DNA of 64,000 nucleotides from Arcobacter iocasae (GTDB lineage Bacteria; Campylobacterota; Campylobacteria; Campylobacterales; Arcobacteraceae): NCBI RefSeq assembly GCF_042214795.1, contig NZ_CP090177.1, forward strand, positions 248,001 to 312,000, in the 5' to 3' direction. Numbering within the stretch: the stretch's first letter is position 1; each line of letters opens with the position of its first letter. Of this stretch, positions 42,337-51,588 are shown piece by piece. The position numbers and the translations under genes were made by a program. The notes under the pieces are model-generated. The model saw only the letters and a list, made by a program, of their open reading frames with translations. It made no database searches and was not told where the DNA came from.

Positions 42337-43914
42337 ATGAAATTAACAGCATGTCCAATGGATTGTTTTGATGCTTGTGAAGTTGTATATAAAAATGGTA
42401 TTTGTAAACCAAATGATGATTATATTACAAATAAAAAGCTATGTAAAAATTTTGCATATCTTATACAAGAAAAAAATATTATTGATAAAGATTTAAATAC
42501 TACATTAAAAAAAGTTGTAGCAAAATTAAAAGAACCCAATCAAAAAGTTTTGTATTATAAGGGTAGCGGTAACATGGGTGTTATGCAAAAAATTCCAATG
42601 GTTTTTTTTGAAAAAATTAGTGCTACATTTGCAAGTGGAAGTATTTGTGATGCAGGAGGAGAAGCTGGAATTGAGATGGGAAGAAAGTATAATGTAAACC
42701 CAAGTATAAAAGACCTTCAAAGTAGTGAAGTAATTTTGGTTTGGGGACGAAATCTTACACAAACATCAGCTCATATTTATAAATTGATAAAAGATAAAAT
42801 ATTTATTACAATTGATCCAGTAAAAACACCAATTGCTAAAAAATCTGAAGTATTTTTACAAATACCTCCAAAAGGAGATTATCTTTTAGCAAAGTTATTA
42901 CAAAAAGCTTTGAATGATGAAAATATTGATATAAATGATTTAATAAAACTTAATATCACGCAAGAGCAGTTTAACCAAACAGTAGAACTATTGACTAGCA
43001 AAAAAGTATCTGTAATGCTTGGTGTTGGGGCTCAAAAATATAAAGAAGGGGCAGCTATATTTCATGAGATAGATAAGGTATGTGATAAACTAAATCTTTT
43101 CGATAAAAAAAATAGAGGTGTTTGGTACTTAGCTAACAGCGCCTATCCTTTTGATAACAAAATATCTATAAATCCTACTAAAACTTGTAGTTATGCAGAT
43201 GTTAAATTTGATGATTATGATGTAGTATTTATACAAGGAGCAAATCCAGTAATATCTGCTCCAAATGCTAAATATATTGTAGAATCATTAAAAAACAGTT
43301 TTGTCATCTTTATGGGGACAACTGCAAATGAAACTTCCAAATATGCAGATATAATCATTCCTGCAAAAACATTTTTACAAAAAAAAGATATAAGACTTAG
43401 TTATGGACATGATGAAGTTATATTTTGTGAATTATGTGAAGAAAATGATTATGCCATAAGTGAATATGAGCTTACTTCTTATTTATTTAAAGAGTTTGGT
43501 TTTGAAGGGCTTCTTAGTGAAGATGAATATCTTAATTGTTTTAAAACTAAAATAAATGATAAACCAGATATAAAATTTATCGAACAAGATACAAAAAATG
43601 TAGAATTATTAGATTTAAAAGATGATGAATATTATCTTTTAACATCAAAAAATACTGATACAATAAACTCGCAATTCAAATATGATGAATATGCTTATGT
43701 TCATCCAAGCAGAGGTTTTATAGATAATCAATTAGTAACAATATCATCTAAAATTGATTCTATACAAATCAAAGTGAAAAATGATGAAAGAATTTATTCA
43801 AATTCTATATTAATCTATGCAGGTAATAAGCAAGTAAATAGACTCACCTCAAATGAAATAAGTGATTGTGGCACTAATGCAACTTTTCAAGATATAAAAT
43901 TAACTGTAAGATAA
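42337..43914 (+). CDS. Compact molybdopterin oxidoreductase
   Basis: 525 residues, short for the family. The N-terminal CPMDCFDACEV with a later Cys (KKLCKNFAY) can bind a [4Fe-4S] cluster. Then come DAGGEAGIEMG, ILVWGRNLTQTS and IIPAKTFLQKKD as in formate dehydrogenase/nitrate reductase type enzymes, and a C-terminal dinucleotide-binding domain with YAYVHPSRGFID and VNRLTSNEISDCG. There is no Tat signal, so it is cytoplasmic. The substrate is unknown. It is the first gene of a run with DJ-1, FMN-binding and methyltransferase proteins. Confidence 0.85.
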   Translation: MKLTACPMDCFDACEVVYKNGICKPNDDYITNKKLCKNFAYLIQEKNIIDKDLNTTLKKVVAKLKEPNQKVLYYKGSGNMGVMQKIPMVFFEKISATFASGSICDAGGEAGIEMGRKYNVNPSIKDLQSSEVILVWGRNLTQTSAHIYKLIKDKIFITIDPVKTPIAKKSEVFLQIPPKGDYLLAKLLQKALNDENIDINDLIKLNITQEQFNQTVELLTSKKVSVMLGVGAQKYKEGAAIFHEIDKVCDKLNLFDKKNRGVWYLANSAYPFDNKISINPTKTCSYADVKFDDYDVVFIQGANPVISAPNAKYIVESLKNSFVIFMGTTANETSKYADIIIPAKTFLQKKDIRLSYGHDEVIFCELCEENDYAISEYELTSYLFKEFGFEGLLSEDEYLNCFKTKINDKPDIKFIEQDTKNVELLDLKDDEYYLLTSKNTDTINSQFKYDEYAYVHPSRGFIDNQLVTISSKIDSIQIKVKNDERIYSNSILIYAGNKQVNRLTSNEISDCGTNATFQDIKLTVR

Positions 43915-43925
43915 AGGAGATTAAA

Positions 43926-44507
43926 GTGAATATAGGTATTTATATTTATGATAATGCCGAAGTTTTAGATTTTTCTGGACCTTTTGAAGTATTTTCTGTG
44001 GCTTCTAGATTTTTAGATGAGAAGGAAAAATTTAATGTTTTTTTGATAAGTGAAAAAAGCCCTACAGTAACAGCAAGGGGTAATTATAAAATTAATTCAC
44101 ACTATACTTTTGAAAATGTACCTCAAACTGATGTCCTAATTGTAGTTGGTGGAGTGCATACAGAAGAAGTAAAAAAAACAACTGTAATAAACTGGATAAA
44201 AGAGCAATCAAAAAATACAAAAATAGTAGCCTCTGTTTGTACAGGTGCTTTTTTATTAGCCGAGGCAAAAATTATTACAAATCATACAGTAACAACACAT
44301 TGGGAAGATATTCCTGATTTAAAAAATGATTACCCTACTTTAGATGTTGTGGAAGATGTAAGATGGGTAGATGAAGAAAATATACTCACAAGTGCTGGAA
44401 TTTCTGCAGGCATTGATATGAGTTTACACCTTGTTTCAAAAATAAAAAATTTAGAATTGGCAAACAAAACAGCTAAACAGATGCAATTTGACTGGGTAAA
44501 GAAATAA
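43926..44507 (+). CDS. DJ-1/PfpI family protein
   Basis: 193 residues of the class I glutamine amidotransferase-like fold. The nucleophile elbow is VASVCTGAFLLAEA with the reactive Cys, and TTHWEDIPDLKNDYP is typical of the AraC-type/isonitrile-hydratase-like branch, here without the DNA-binding domain. An early acid residue lies in VLDFSGPFEVF. GTG start behind AAGGAG, 11 bp after the oxidoreductase. A role in stress or in small-molecule detoxification is possible. Confidence 0.87.
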   Translation: MNIGIYIYDNAEVLDFSGPFEVFSVASRFLDEKEKFNVFLISEKSPTVTARGNYKINSHYTFENVPQTDVLIVVGGVHTEEVKKTTVINWIKEQSKNTKIVASVCTGAFLLAEAKIITNHTVTTHWEDIPDLKNDYPTLDVVEDVRWVDEENILTSAGISAGIDMSLHLVSKIKNLELANKTAKQMQFDWVKK

Positions 44508-44508
44508 A

Positions 44509-45108
44509 ATGCAAAAAATTGTTGAAATAACAGATAAAAACCTTATAAAAGAAGTTTTAGATAATGTAGAATATGGAACGCTAGCTTTATGTGTAGATAA
44601 CAAACCATATTCTCTTCCTATTAATTTTGTAGAATATAACAATGAGATGTTTTTTCATGGGGCAAAAAAGGGTAAAAAAATAGATTATATAAATAAAAAT
44701 GCAAATGCAAGTTTTTCTGTAGTCGAAGCTTATTCTCTACTTCCCTCATACTTTAGTACAGATACGGGAAATGCAGCACCAGCAACACACCTTTTTAAAT
44801 CTATAATTATCGATGGTAAAATTGAGTTTGTAGAAGATTATAATGAAAAAGCCCAAGCCCTAGAAGCCTTGATGAAAAAATATCAAAAAGAGGGAAACTA
44901 TACACCACTACATGATTCTATGTATGAAAAAATCATCACTGCAACTTGCATATATAAACTTATACCTGAGCAAACAAAGGCAAAATTTAAATTAGGACAA
45001 GCCTTTACAAAAGAGAGATATGAAAGAGTAACAAGCCATTTAAAACAACGAGGAACACCAAAAGATTTGGAAACATTGAAGTTAATTGAAGAGTTTAAAA
45101 GAGTATAA
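44509..45108 (+). CDS. FMN-binding pyridoxamine-phosphate-oxidase-fold protein (NimA-like)
   Basis: 199 residues. The split-barrel fold is suggested by YGTLALCVDNKPYSLPINFV, FHGAKKGKKIDYI and ASFSVVEAY. This is the order seen in the flavin-binding nitroimidazole-resistance (Nim) type. The C-terminal ~60 residues are helical and Lys-rich (AKFKLGQAF). It starts 1 bp after the DJ-1 gene. It probably carries out a flavin- or haem-linked reduction, but the substrate is unknown. Confidence 0.82.
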   Translation: MQKIVEITDKNLIKEVLDNVEYGTLALCVDNKPYSLPINFVEYNNEMFFHGAKKGKKIDYINKNANASFSVVEAYSLLPSYFSTDTGNAAPATHLFKSIIIDGKIEFVEDYNEKAQALEALMKKYQKEGNYTPLHDSMYEKIITATCIYKLIPEQTKAKFKLGQAFTKERYERVTSHLKQRGTPKDLETLKLIEEFKRV

Positions 45109-45139
45109 TATTTTGTAAAAAATATTAAAAAGAGAAAAA

Positions 45140-45712
45140 ATGGCACTAAATGACAAATTAAAATGGGATAAAAAATATCAAAATACGCCCTCACTACTTG
45201 AAAAAAGAGAGCCTAGTAAAAAACTAATCAACTTACTTACAAAAGTAAAAGGTAAAAAAGCTCTTGATGTGGCTAGTGGAGCTGGTAGAAATTCTATTTA
45301 TCTTGCATCAAAGGGTTTTGATGTTGAAGCAATAGATATTTCTCAAGTTGCCCTAAATGAACTTGATAAAAAAGGCTTTAGTAATATCACTTGTAAACTA
45401 GTTGATTTAGATGAATATGAAGTATCTAAAAATGCCTATGATCTTATCATCATGACAAACTTTCTTGATAGGAAACTAATACCCAAATTAGCCTCTGCGC
45501 TCAAAACTGATGGCATACTATTTATAGAAACTTATATGCATGATGAGATAAATGAAAAGCCATCTTCAAACCCTGATTTTTTATTACAAAAAGATGAATT
45601 AAAAAGTTTTTTTGATGATGAATTTGAAATTTTAGATTATGATGAATTTGAAAATGAAGCTTATGAATTATATAGAATGAAAAAACAATCAATAGAAGTA
45701 AAAAAACACTAA
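45140..45712 (+). CDS. SAM-dependent methyltransferase, TehB-like
   Basis: 190 residues. The N-terminal KWDKKYQN and motif I ALDVASGAGRNSIYLASKGF, then VEAIDIS, belong to class I small-molecule methyltransferases close to TehB and thiopurine-type enzymes. It is the last gene of the run and ends in a perfect hairpin. A role in methylating a thiol, metalloid or quinone is possible. Confidence 0.83.
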   Translation: MALNDKLKWDKKYQNTPSLLEKREPSKKLINLLTKVKGKKALDVASGAGRNSIYLASKGFDVEAIDISQVALNELDKKGFSNITCKLVDLDEYEVSKNAYDLIIMTNFLDRKLIPKLASALKTDGILFIETYMHDEINEKPSSNPDFLLQKDELKSFFDDEFEILDYDEFENEAYELYRMKKQSIEVKKH

Positions 45713-45725
45713 TGTGTTTTTTTAC
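45698..45725. terminator. Bidirectional terminator, 12-bp perfect stem
   Basis: GTAAAAAAACAC-TAAT-GTGTTTTTTTAC covers the stop codons of the convergent methyltransferase and cobJ genes. Its own A and T runs serve as the tails on each strand. Confidence 0.85.
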
Positions 45726-46501
45726 TTTAACTCTCCACTTGTCTCATACTTATTCAAATAGCCTCTTGGAGTAAGAACTAAACCATTTTTTGTAAGTTTT
45801 GTATTTGAGTTACAAATTATGATTATTGTGTTCATACCTACTTTTTCATGGTTTATATCTTCTTTTATTAACTCAGTTGTAGTAGTGATAGTTATGTTTT
45901 CCTTTTCATCTCTTCCTACATTTTGAGCAATGATTGCTATTTTTTCTTCTACCTCATCAAGTCTAGCAAGAAAGTTTTGATATGGCAAAATTCTTTTTTT
46001 TGATTTTGGATTATATATACCCATAACAAAATCGCACTCTAAAGCAGACTTGACTCTCTTATCTATTAGGTTTATATCTGTTAATCTATCAGATAAAGAA
46101 ATTATCGCAAAATCTTGAGACACAGGAGCTCCAACCTTTGAAGCTGCTGCTAAAAATGAAGTCACTCCAGGAAGAGAAATAAGCTCGATACTATCCCATA
46201 GATTCTTTTCATCTATTAACTCAACGATAAGTGTTGCCATACCAAATACATTTGCATCACCATTTGAGATTATGCATGTAGTTTTACCTTGCTTTGCATA
46301 TTCTATTGCTTGGCTACATCGCTCAATCTCATGGGTCATACCAGAGGTATAAACTTCTTTACCCTCCAGTATACTTTTAAGCTCCCTTGCATACTTAGTA
46401 TAAGATACTACAACCTCACACTCATCTATTGCTCTTCTTGCCTCTGGAGTTATATAATGAACTCCCCCTGCTCCACTACTTACTATATATAATCTATTCA
46501 C
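45722..46501 (-). CDS. cobJ: Precorrin-3B C17-methyltransferase
   Basis: 259 residues of the tetrapyrrole methylase family: LYIVSSGAGGVHYITPEARR at the start, VVVSYTKYARE, SNGDANVFGMATL and VMGIYNPKSKKR. It performs C17 methylation with ring contraction (CbiH/CobJ step) in the corrin pathway. The GTG start overlaps the cbiG stop (TAGTG). It is the last gene of the ten-gene corrin operon. Confidence 0.9.
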   Translation of the reverse strand: MNRLYIVSSGAGGVHYITPEARRAIDECEVVVSYTKYARELKSILEGKEVYTSGMTHEIERCSQAIEYAKQGKTTCIISNGDANVFGMATLIVELIDEKNLWDSIELISLPGVTSFLAAASKVGAPVSQDFAIISLSDRLTDINLIDKRVKSALECDFVMGIYNPKSKKRILPYQNFLARLDEVEEKIAIIAQNVGRDEKENITITTTTELIKEDINHEKVGMNTIIIICNSNTKLTKNGLVLTPRGYLNKYETSGELK

Positions 46502-47517
46502 TAAACTGCCCCTGCAATTGTTATTTTCTTTTCATATACCTCTTTAGGTATTATCAACTCTTTGTATTTAGATACCAACACACTTGATGGCTCTGCTACA
46601 CCTTTTAGCCCAAAGAACTTTTTAGCTTGTGAAGGACTAAACTCACCCTCTAAAGCATTTATTTGTTTTTCATCAAAGAACTCAATATCAAAGTTATATT
46701 TCTTTGCAAAAGTTAAAAGCCCTACTTCATCATTTTTTGCTTCAAAGGAAGCTATATTTTCTATTTGTTCTAAATCTAAGTTATGTTTATCTAAAAAGTA
46801 GAAAAAAGCTTTTTCTATATCTTCAAAACTTGTATTTCTATTACATCCCATACCTAAATATATTTTTGGTTTTAGCTGTAACTTGTCACTTGATTTTAAA
46901 GGATTTATGATTACTGTATTTTCATCAATTTCATCAGCATTAATTAACTGCAAATTATTTTTATCATCAATAGCATCAAAGATATTCTTATAGGTAAATA
47001 CCTTTACTTTTTGTTTGTTTATAAGTCTATTTGAGATATTTGCTAATTTATTTAAATTTTCTATTTTCATAGCATTTTTTTTGGCAAACATATCAAATGC
47101 AAATACCTTTACTTGGTCCGTTGCAGTTGATATAAAATTTATGCAACCATCTATTTTTTTTGCAATTACATCACTTAACTCATTTGCTCCACCAATATGT
47201 CCACTAAGTAAAGGTATAACCTTTGACAAATCCATACTCATAACTAAAACTGCTGGATCTGTCGCTTTACTTTCAAGAAGTGGTGCAATCTTTCTTACAA
47301 CTATTCCCATAGCAAGAATACAAATAATAGCATCATATTTTTTCCAGCCATTTTCTAAAACAGAATCAATCTTTTCATAACAAATAAATTTGTCAAAATC
47401 AGATTGTAAATCTTTTTTCCCATATATATCAACTTCATACTCACTTAAATATTCATTTAATTTTATTGCACTATTTAGGCTTGGTTGATTTATAGAGATT
47501 ATTGCTATTTTTAACAT
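46501..47517 (-). CDS. cbiG: Cobalt-precorrin-5A hydrolase
   Basis: 338 residues that open the delta-lactone and release acetaldehyde in anaerobic corrin synthesis. The central domain has LSGHIGGANELSDVIAKKI, and the C-terminal domain has YLGMGCNRNTSFEDIE and LEGEFSPSQAKKFFG then VAEPSSVL, all CbiG features. It overlaps the cbiF stop by 7 bp. Its presence indicates the oxygen-independent route. Confidence 0.93.
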   Translation of the reverse strand: MLKIAIISINQPSLNSAIKLNEYLSEYEVDIYGKKDLQSDFDKFICYEKIDSVLENGWKKYDAIICILAMGIVVRKIAPLLESKATDPAVLVMSMDLSKVIPLLSGHIGGANELSDVIAKKIDGCINFISTATDQVKVFAFDMFAKKNAMKIENLNKLANISNRLINKQKVKVFTYKNIFDAIDDKNNLQLINADEIDENTVIINPLKSSDKLQLKPKIYLGMGCNRNTSFEDIEKAFFYFLDKHNLDLEQIENIASFEAKNDEVGLLTFAKKYNFDIEFFDEKQINALEGEFSPSQAKKFFGLKGVAEPSSVLVSKYKELIIPKEVYEKKITIAGAV

Positions 47518-48254
47518 TTATTTTTCCCTAACTCTTTTATTAGAGGCTTTACATAAAGATGTGATTCTTCTGTCTCTTTTTGATTTAGGTACTCCCCAAA
47601 AAGTATAAGGGCTACACCTTTTATATGCGATACTTTGTTTTGGATATCTAATATAGTTCCCTTATATATTTTCTCTTCTTTCCAAGTAGCTTTTTCCACT
47701 ACCCAACAAGGTGTATCAGGACTATAACCTAACTTTAAAGCCTTCTTTTTTAGCTTATTTAAAAGTAAGATTGATAAATAAAATGCCAATGATGAATTTT
47801 TGCAGGCTAGTATATTTTCTAGTTTCTCAGGATTTGGAGTTTTACCTTCTACTCTTGTTAGTATAATCGTTTGAGAAACTCCTGGAATAGTATATTCAAT
47901 TGCTAAACTAGCAGCTGCACCAAAGGCAGCTGTGATTCCTGGTATTACACTATATTTTATATTTTGTTCTTTTAAGTATTCAATTTGTTTTGCAATAGTT
48001 GAATAAATAGAAGGATCACCAGTATGCACTCTTGCCACTATTTTATCTTTATGTTTAGATAAAAACTCAAATATCTCTGGATATTTCATACCTTGTGAAT
48101 CTACAATTAAGGCATCATCTTTACACAAAGAGAGTACTTCTTTTGGAACAAGTGAGCCAGTATATAAAACTGCATCTGCTTTTTTTAAGATATTCATAGC
48201 CTTTACAGTTATAAGTTCAGGGTCACCAGGACCTGCACCTATGAAATATATCAT
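47511..48254 (-). CDS. cbiF: Cobalt-precorrin-4 C11-methyltransferase
   Basis: 247 residues: IYFIGAGPGDPELITVKAMN, ADAVLYTGSLVP, ARVHTGDPSIYS and PGVSQTIILTRVEGKTP are signatures of the precorrin-4 enzyme (CbiF/CobM). It transfers a methyl group from SAM to C11. Overlaps of 4-7 bp on both sides place it inside the operon. Confidence 0.94.
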   Translation of the reverse strand: MIYFIGAGPGDPELITVKAMNILKKADAVLYTGSLVPKEVLSLCKDDALIVDSQGMKYPEIFEFLSKHKDKIVARVHTGDPSIYSTIAKQIEYLKEQNIKYSVIPGITAAFGAAASLAIEYTIPGVSQTIILTRVEGKTPNPEKLENILACKNSSLAFYLSILLLNKLKKKALKLGYSPDTPCWVVEKATWKEEKIYKGTILDIQNKVSHIKGVALILFGEYLNQKETEESHLYVKPLIKELGKNKC

Positions 48255-49423
48255 TTGCTTTCCTCTTTTATAATCTTTATTTGGAAAAGTTGTCTTTCAG
48301 GTTCCACAAGATCAAGTTTTCCCTTATATGTTGTAAGGCTTATTGAGTGGATTTCATAATCTATATTTGCTTCATTTAAAACTATATTCATCAATGAAAG
48401 ATGCTTTAAGGTAATGGCATTTATTAGCATGATTCCTCCTTCTTCAAGTCTTTCATAAAGATAAGGAAGCCTTTTTATAACTTCTTCACCTCCACCACCT
48501 ACAAATATTCTTTGTGGATTTTCTTCCAAGCTTTCAAATTTATCTTGGGCTTCACCTACAAAAAGTTCACAAGCTATCACCTTATGATTTGTTAGATTTT
48601 TTTTGATATGTTCTATTCTCTCTTCATTCTTTTCAAAAAAGAGTGTTCTTGTTTTATATCTTGTATAAGCTTCTATGCCACAACTTCCACTTCCAGCACC
48701 AATATCCCAGAAAAGTTGATTTGCTTTTAAATCAAGATTTTGTAAGCTTAGGTGTCGTTTGTATTTTTTAGTTATCATTCCCCTTTGGGTGTCAAACTCT
48801 ACATCTTCACTTACTTCATTTTTAAATGCAAAATTTCTTTTTATAACTAAAACATAAGGCTTTGATAAATCAAAAGAATCATGCTCCTTTGAGAAAATAT
48901 CTATTTGTTTTATAATCTCATCTTCATATCCAAGTTTATACCCTATACTTACAGTAATATCCTCTTTATTTAAAAACTTAACAGCCTGAGTTATTTTTTC
49001 AATTGAATCTTTATCACAAAGTACAAAGGTGTAACTGTTTGTCAAAAATCTTGATAAATCAAAATGCTCTCTGCCATGTAAAGAAACAGTATCAATATTT
49101 GCCTCACTAATAAAGAGCTTTTCCATCATATAATCTTTACTTGAAGTATTATTTATGATTTTTACTTTTTCTTTTGGTAAAGCATTTGCTATGATTATCC
49201 CAGCGCTAAAAAATAAAGGACTTCCTGTAACTACATAAAGGATGTTTTCTTTTTCATAGTTACTTATTATATACTCTTTTATCTCTTTGAATTTTAGTTT
49301 TAGAATATTGTTTTGTTCTTCTTTAAAGTTTACATCACATAATATTTTGTCATATTTTGTTGTGTCAATATTGAGATTAGAAAAATCGTATTCTCCCATT
49401 CCATTACCAATAATTGTTACCAT
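48251..49423 (-). CDS. cbiET: Fused precorrin-6Y C5,15-methyltransferase (decarboxylating), CbiE-CbiT
   Basis: 390 residues. The N-terminal ~200 form the CbiE methylase (VTIIGNGMGEYDF, VTGSPLFFSAG, LHGREHFDLS). The C-terminal ~190 form CbiT (GMITKKYKRHLSLQNLDLKA, FWDIGAGSGSCGIEA). Together they methylate C5 and C15 and remove the C12 acetate carboxyl. The fusion equals CobL in layout. Confidence 0.93.
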   Translation of the reverse strand: MVTIIGNGMGEYDFSNLNIDTTKYDKILCDVNFKEEQNNILKLKFKEIKEYIISNYEKENILYVVTGSPLFFSAGIIIANALPKEKVKIINNTSSKDYMMEKLFISEANIDTVSLHGREHFDLSRFLTNSYTFVLCDKDSIEKITQAVKFLNKEDITVSIGYKLGYEDEIIKQIDIFSKEHDSFDLSKPYVLVIKRNFAFKNEVSEDVEFDTQRGMITKKYKRHLSLQNLDLKANQLFWDIGAGSGSCGIEAYTRYKTRTLFFEKNEERIEHIKKNLTNHKVIACELFVGEAQDKFESLEENPQRIFVGGGGEEVIKRLPYLYERLEEGGIMLINAITLKHLSLMNIVLNEANIDYEIHSISLTTYKGKLDLVEPERQLFQIKIIKEESK

Positions 49424-50439
49424 CCTAAGACATCCTTTTGTTCTAATATTATGGCTTTTACATTTGAATCTTTATGCCAAAGCTTTATTTGTTCATTTGC
49501 TTTTTTTGTTATCATTTGATAAAACTCTACTAAGAGCCCATACTTTTCTAGCTCTTGGGAGATTCCTTTTACTGTCAAAGTTGATTGAATGTCCACTTTA
49601 AATCCTAGTTCTTCTTCTATATCTTTTTGAAGTAGTTCAAAATCTATCACCCCAAAACGATTATGAGTATTTTTAAAACCTTGATAAACCTTTGCCATCT
49701 TTCCAATTCCACATAAAAAGATGACCTCTTTTGCACCTTCTTTTACTGCTATTTCAATAGAATCAAATACAAAATTTCCTATTTCTATAATAGCTTCTTC
49801 ATTTGAATATTTTTTTGCTACTTCTAAGGCTGAATTACCCAAAGTAAAATACAAAGTTTCATAACCATTTTTTACGGCAAACTCTATTTCAGTTTTTACG
49901 GAATCAATATAAGCAGAACTAGAAACTGGTTTTACAATCCCTTTTGTTCCTAAAATTGAAATACCACCTATGACTCCAACTTTTGAGTTAGCAGTTCTTT
50001 TTGATATCTCTTCACCATCTGTCACAGAAACTGTACACTTCAAATCTAAGTTCTGATATTGAAAACTTAACTCTTCAAAGGCTTTAAATATGGCATCCCT
50101 TGGAACTGGATTTATTGCTGGAAAAGAAGGAGAAATTTTTAAACCTTTTTTTGTAACAATTCCAACACCACTTCCTCCATAAATAGCTAATATATTTGTA
50201 TTAGCTTCATAAATAAAAGGATTGTGTGTGATATTATTTAATTCTAAATCTTCTAAATTATCACTAATTGATACAACTATCTCACACCCTTTTGTCACAT
50301 CAAGATCATCATTATCCATCTTATTTATTTTACAAATAGATAATTTTCTTCTTTCTAAAAAATCAGTTAAGGCAGAACAAAAAAGTAAAAATGCATGAGC
50401 ACCAGTTGTTAAGCCTTTTCTTAATTCTTTTTCACCCAT
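49417..50439 (-). CDS. cbiD: Cobalt-precorrin-5B C1-methyltransferase
   Basis: 340 residues. N-terminal LRKGLTTGAHAFLLF corresponds to the usual LRxGFTTGTCAAAAA, with Thr-Cys replaced by Ala-His. IYGGSGVGIVTKKGL, INPVPRDAIF, IGGISILGTKGIV and FLCGIGKMAKV match the rest of the family. It methylates C1. Its stop and the next start overlap within the operon. Confidence 0.93.
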   Translation of the reverse strand: MGEKELRKGLTTGAHAFLLFCSALTDFLERRKLSICKINKMDNDDLDVTKGCEIVVSISDNLEDLELNNITHNPFIYEANTNILAIYGGSGVGIVTKKGLKISPSFPAINPVPRDAIFKAFEELSFQYQNLDLKCTVSVTDGEEISKRTANSKVGVIGGISILGTKGIVKPVSSSAYIDSVKTEIEFAVKNGYETLYFTLGNSALEVAKKYSNEEAIIEIGNFVFDSIEIAVKEGAKEVIFLCGIGKMAKVYQGFKNTHNRFGVIDFELLQKDIEEELGFKVDIQSTLTVKGISQELEKYGLLVEFYQMITKKANEQIKLWHKDSNVKAIILEQKDVLGW

Positions 50440-50888
50440 TACTCATCTATTTCACTCATAGGAACTTGTGCATATAAATCTTCACTAAGATCTTCATTTG
50501 TACTTAAAGCTAAAAATAACTCTTTCCATTTTGATTCATCATATTTATGAATATTTTTTAACCAAATATTATTATTGACCAAATTTCCATTTACTTTAGT
50601 ATTTTCAAAAGTAACTGCAACTTGTCTAAATCTACAAGCCCCAAAACAATTGGTTCTAGATATTTTTATACGATTTTTACCTTTATGAAGATCTAACTCT
50701 TTTATAATATCTCTTAGCTTTCCTGCTAGGTCATTACCTTTTTGTGTTTTTGAACATCTCTCTCCATCACAAATAAAAAGCTGTGTTTTAAAATGCATTA
50801 TTGGTTTATTTGGATCTAGTTTTTTGGGCTTACAAATAAAGCCAACAGCCACTTCACTTCCCATATTATTATAGATTTTATTTTCCAT
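50439..50888 (-). CDS. [2Fe-2S] thioredoxin-like ferredoxin in the corrin operon
   Basis: 149 residues from the ATG at 50888 (TTG 50909 and ATG 50906 are alternatives). Cysteines in FICDGERCSKTQKG (Cys40, Cys45) and NCFGACRFRQV (Cys81, Cys85) give the C-x4-C...C-x3-C spacing of thioredoxin-fold [2Fe-2S] ferredoxins. It sits between cbiC and cbiD with overlaps on both sides. A comparable ferredoxin (CbiW) occurs in some Bacillus cobalamin operons. A redox role in ring synthesis is inferred. An acidic tail ends the chain. Confidence 0.78.
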   Translation of the reverse strand: MENKIYNNMGSEVAVGFICKPKKLDPNKPIMHFKTQLFICDGERCSKTQKGNDLAGKLRDIIKELDLHKGKNRIKISRTNCFGACRFRQVAVTFENTKVNGNLVNNNIWLKNIHKYDESKWKELFLALSTNEDLSEDLYAQVPMSEIDE

Positions 50889-51588
50889 TATATTTATCTT
50901 TTCCATCAAAATCTTTGATTAATTTATATGTGGCATGCAAAGTTGCAACTGTCATAGTTGAACTTCCAAACCTACCTTCCATAATAACTGCTGGCACATC
51001 AAAATATTCACAAAATCTTTTACCATAATCTTTTGATTCTACAACATTTACAAAACCAACAGGAAAAAGTAAAAATGCTACATTTTTAAGATCAACATTT
51101 TCATCAAGAAGTGTATTTATAGCTGCATATATAAAAGTAGGAGCATTTCCACAAGCAAGAATCATAGGCTCATTTTTGTGTCTTTTTATTGCTTCTACTA
51201 CTGCTGCATAACTTCTTGTTGTCTTATTTTTTTCTGCCCTTTCATAAGTAAAGGGCTCTTTTATATAACAAATTACTTCGTTGGAGTATTGTTTTAAATA
51301 AAAATCACTAAGTCCTACTTTTATCATATTTACATCAACTATTATTTTTGCTTGTTTTTTAAGTAGTTCTTGTATTCTAGGAATTGCATCTTTTGTAAAA
51401 AAGATATTTTCTAAAACTTCTTCAAAACAAGTAGTTGTATGAATAAGTCTACTTATAACTTCCATTTGATTTTCATCAAATTCTTTTGCTTTTTCATAAT
51501 CTTGGAGTTCTTTTGTTATCATCTCAAATGATTTTATTGAAATATCTGCTCCAATATTTACAGGAGGCTCTTCTTTTAAAAACTCCAT
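50878..51588 (-). CDS. cbiC: Cobalt-precorrin-8 methylmutase
   Basis: 236 residues. RLIHTTTCFEEVLENIFFT with the catalytic His, ACGNAPTFIYAAINTLLDE and LFPVGFVNVVESK are hallmarks of CbiC/CobH, which moves the C11 methyl group to C12 to give cobyrinate. It overlaps cbiL by 1 bp. Confidence 0.94.
   Translation of the reverse strand: MEFLKEEPPVNIGADISIKSFEMITKELQDYEKAKEFDENQMEVISRLIHTTTCFEEVLENIFFTKDAIPRIQELLKKQAKIIVDVNMIKVGLSDFYLKQYSNEVICYIKEPFTYERAEKNKTTRSYAAVVEAIKRHKNEPMILACGNAPTFIYAAINTLLDENVDLKNVAFLLFPVGFVNVVESKDYGKRFCEYFDVPAVIMEGRFGSSTMTVATLHATYKLIKDFDGKDKYNGK

Noticed and set aside
47015..47380. 121-codon frame on the + strand
   Set aside because: Antisense to cbiG; no ribosome site, no recognisable motif.
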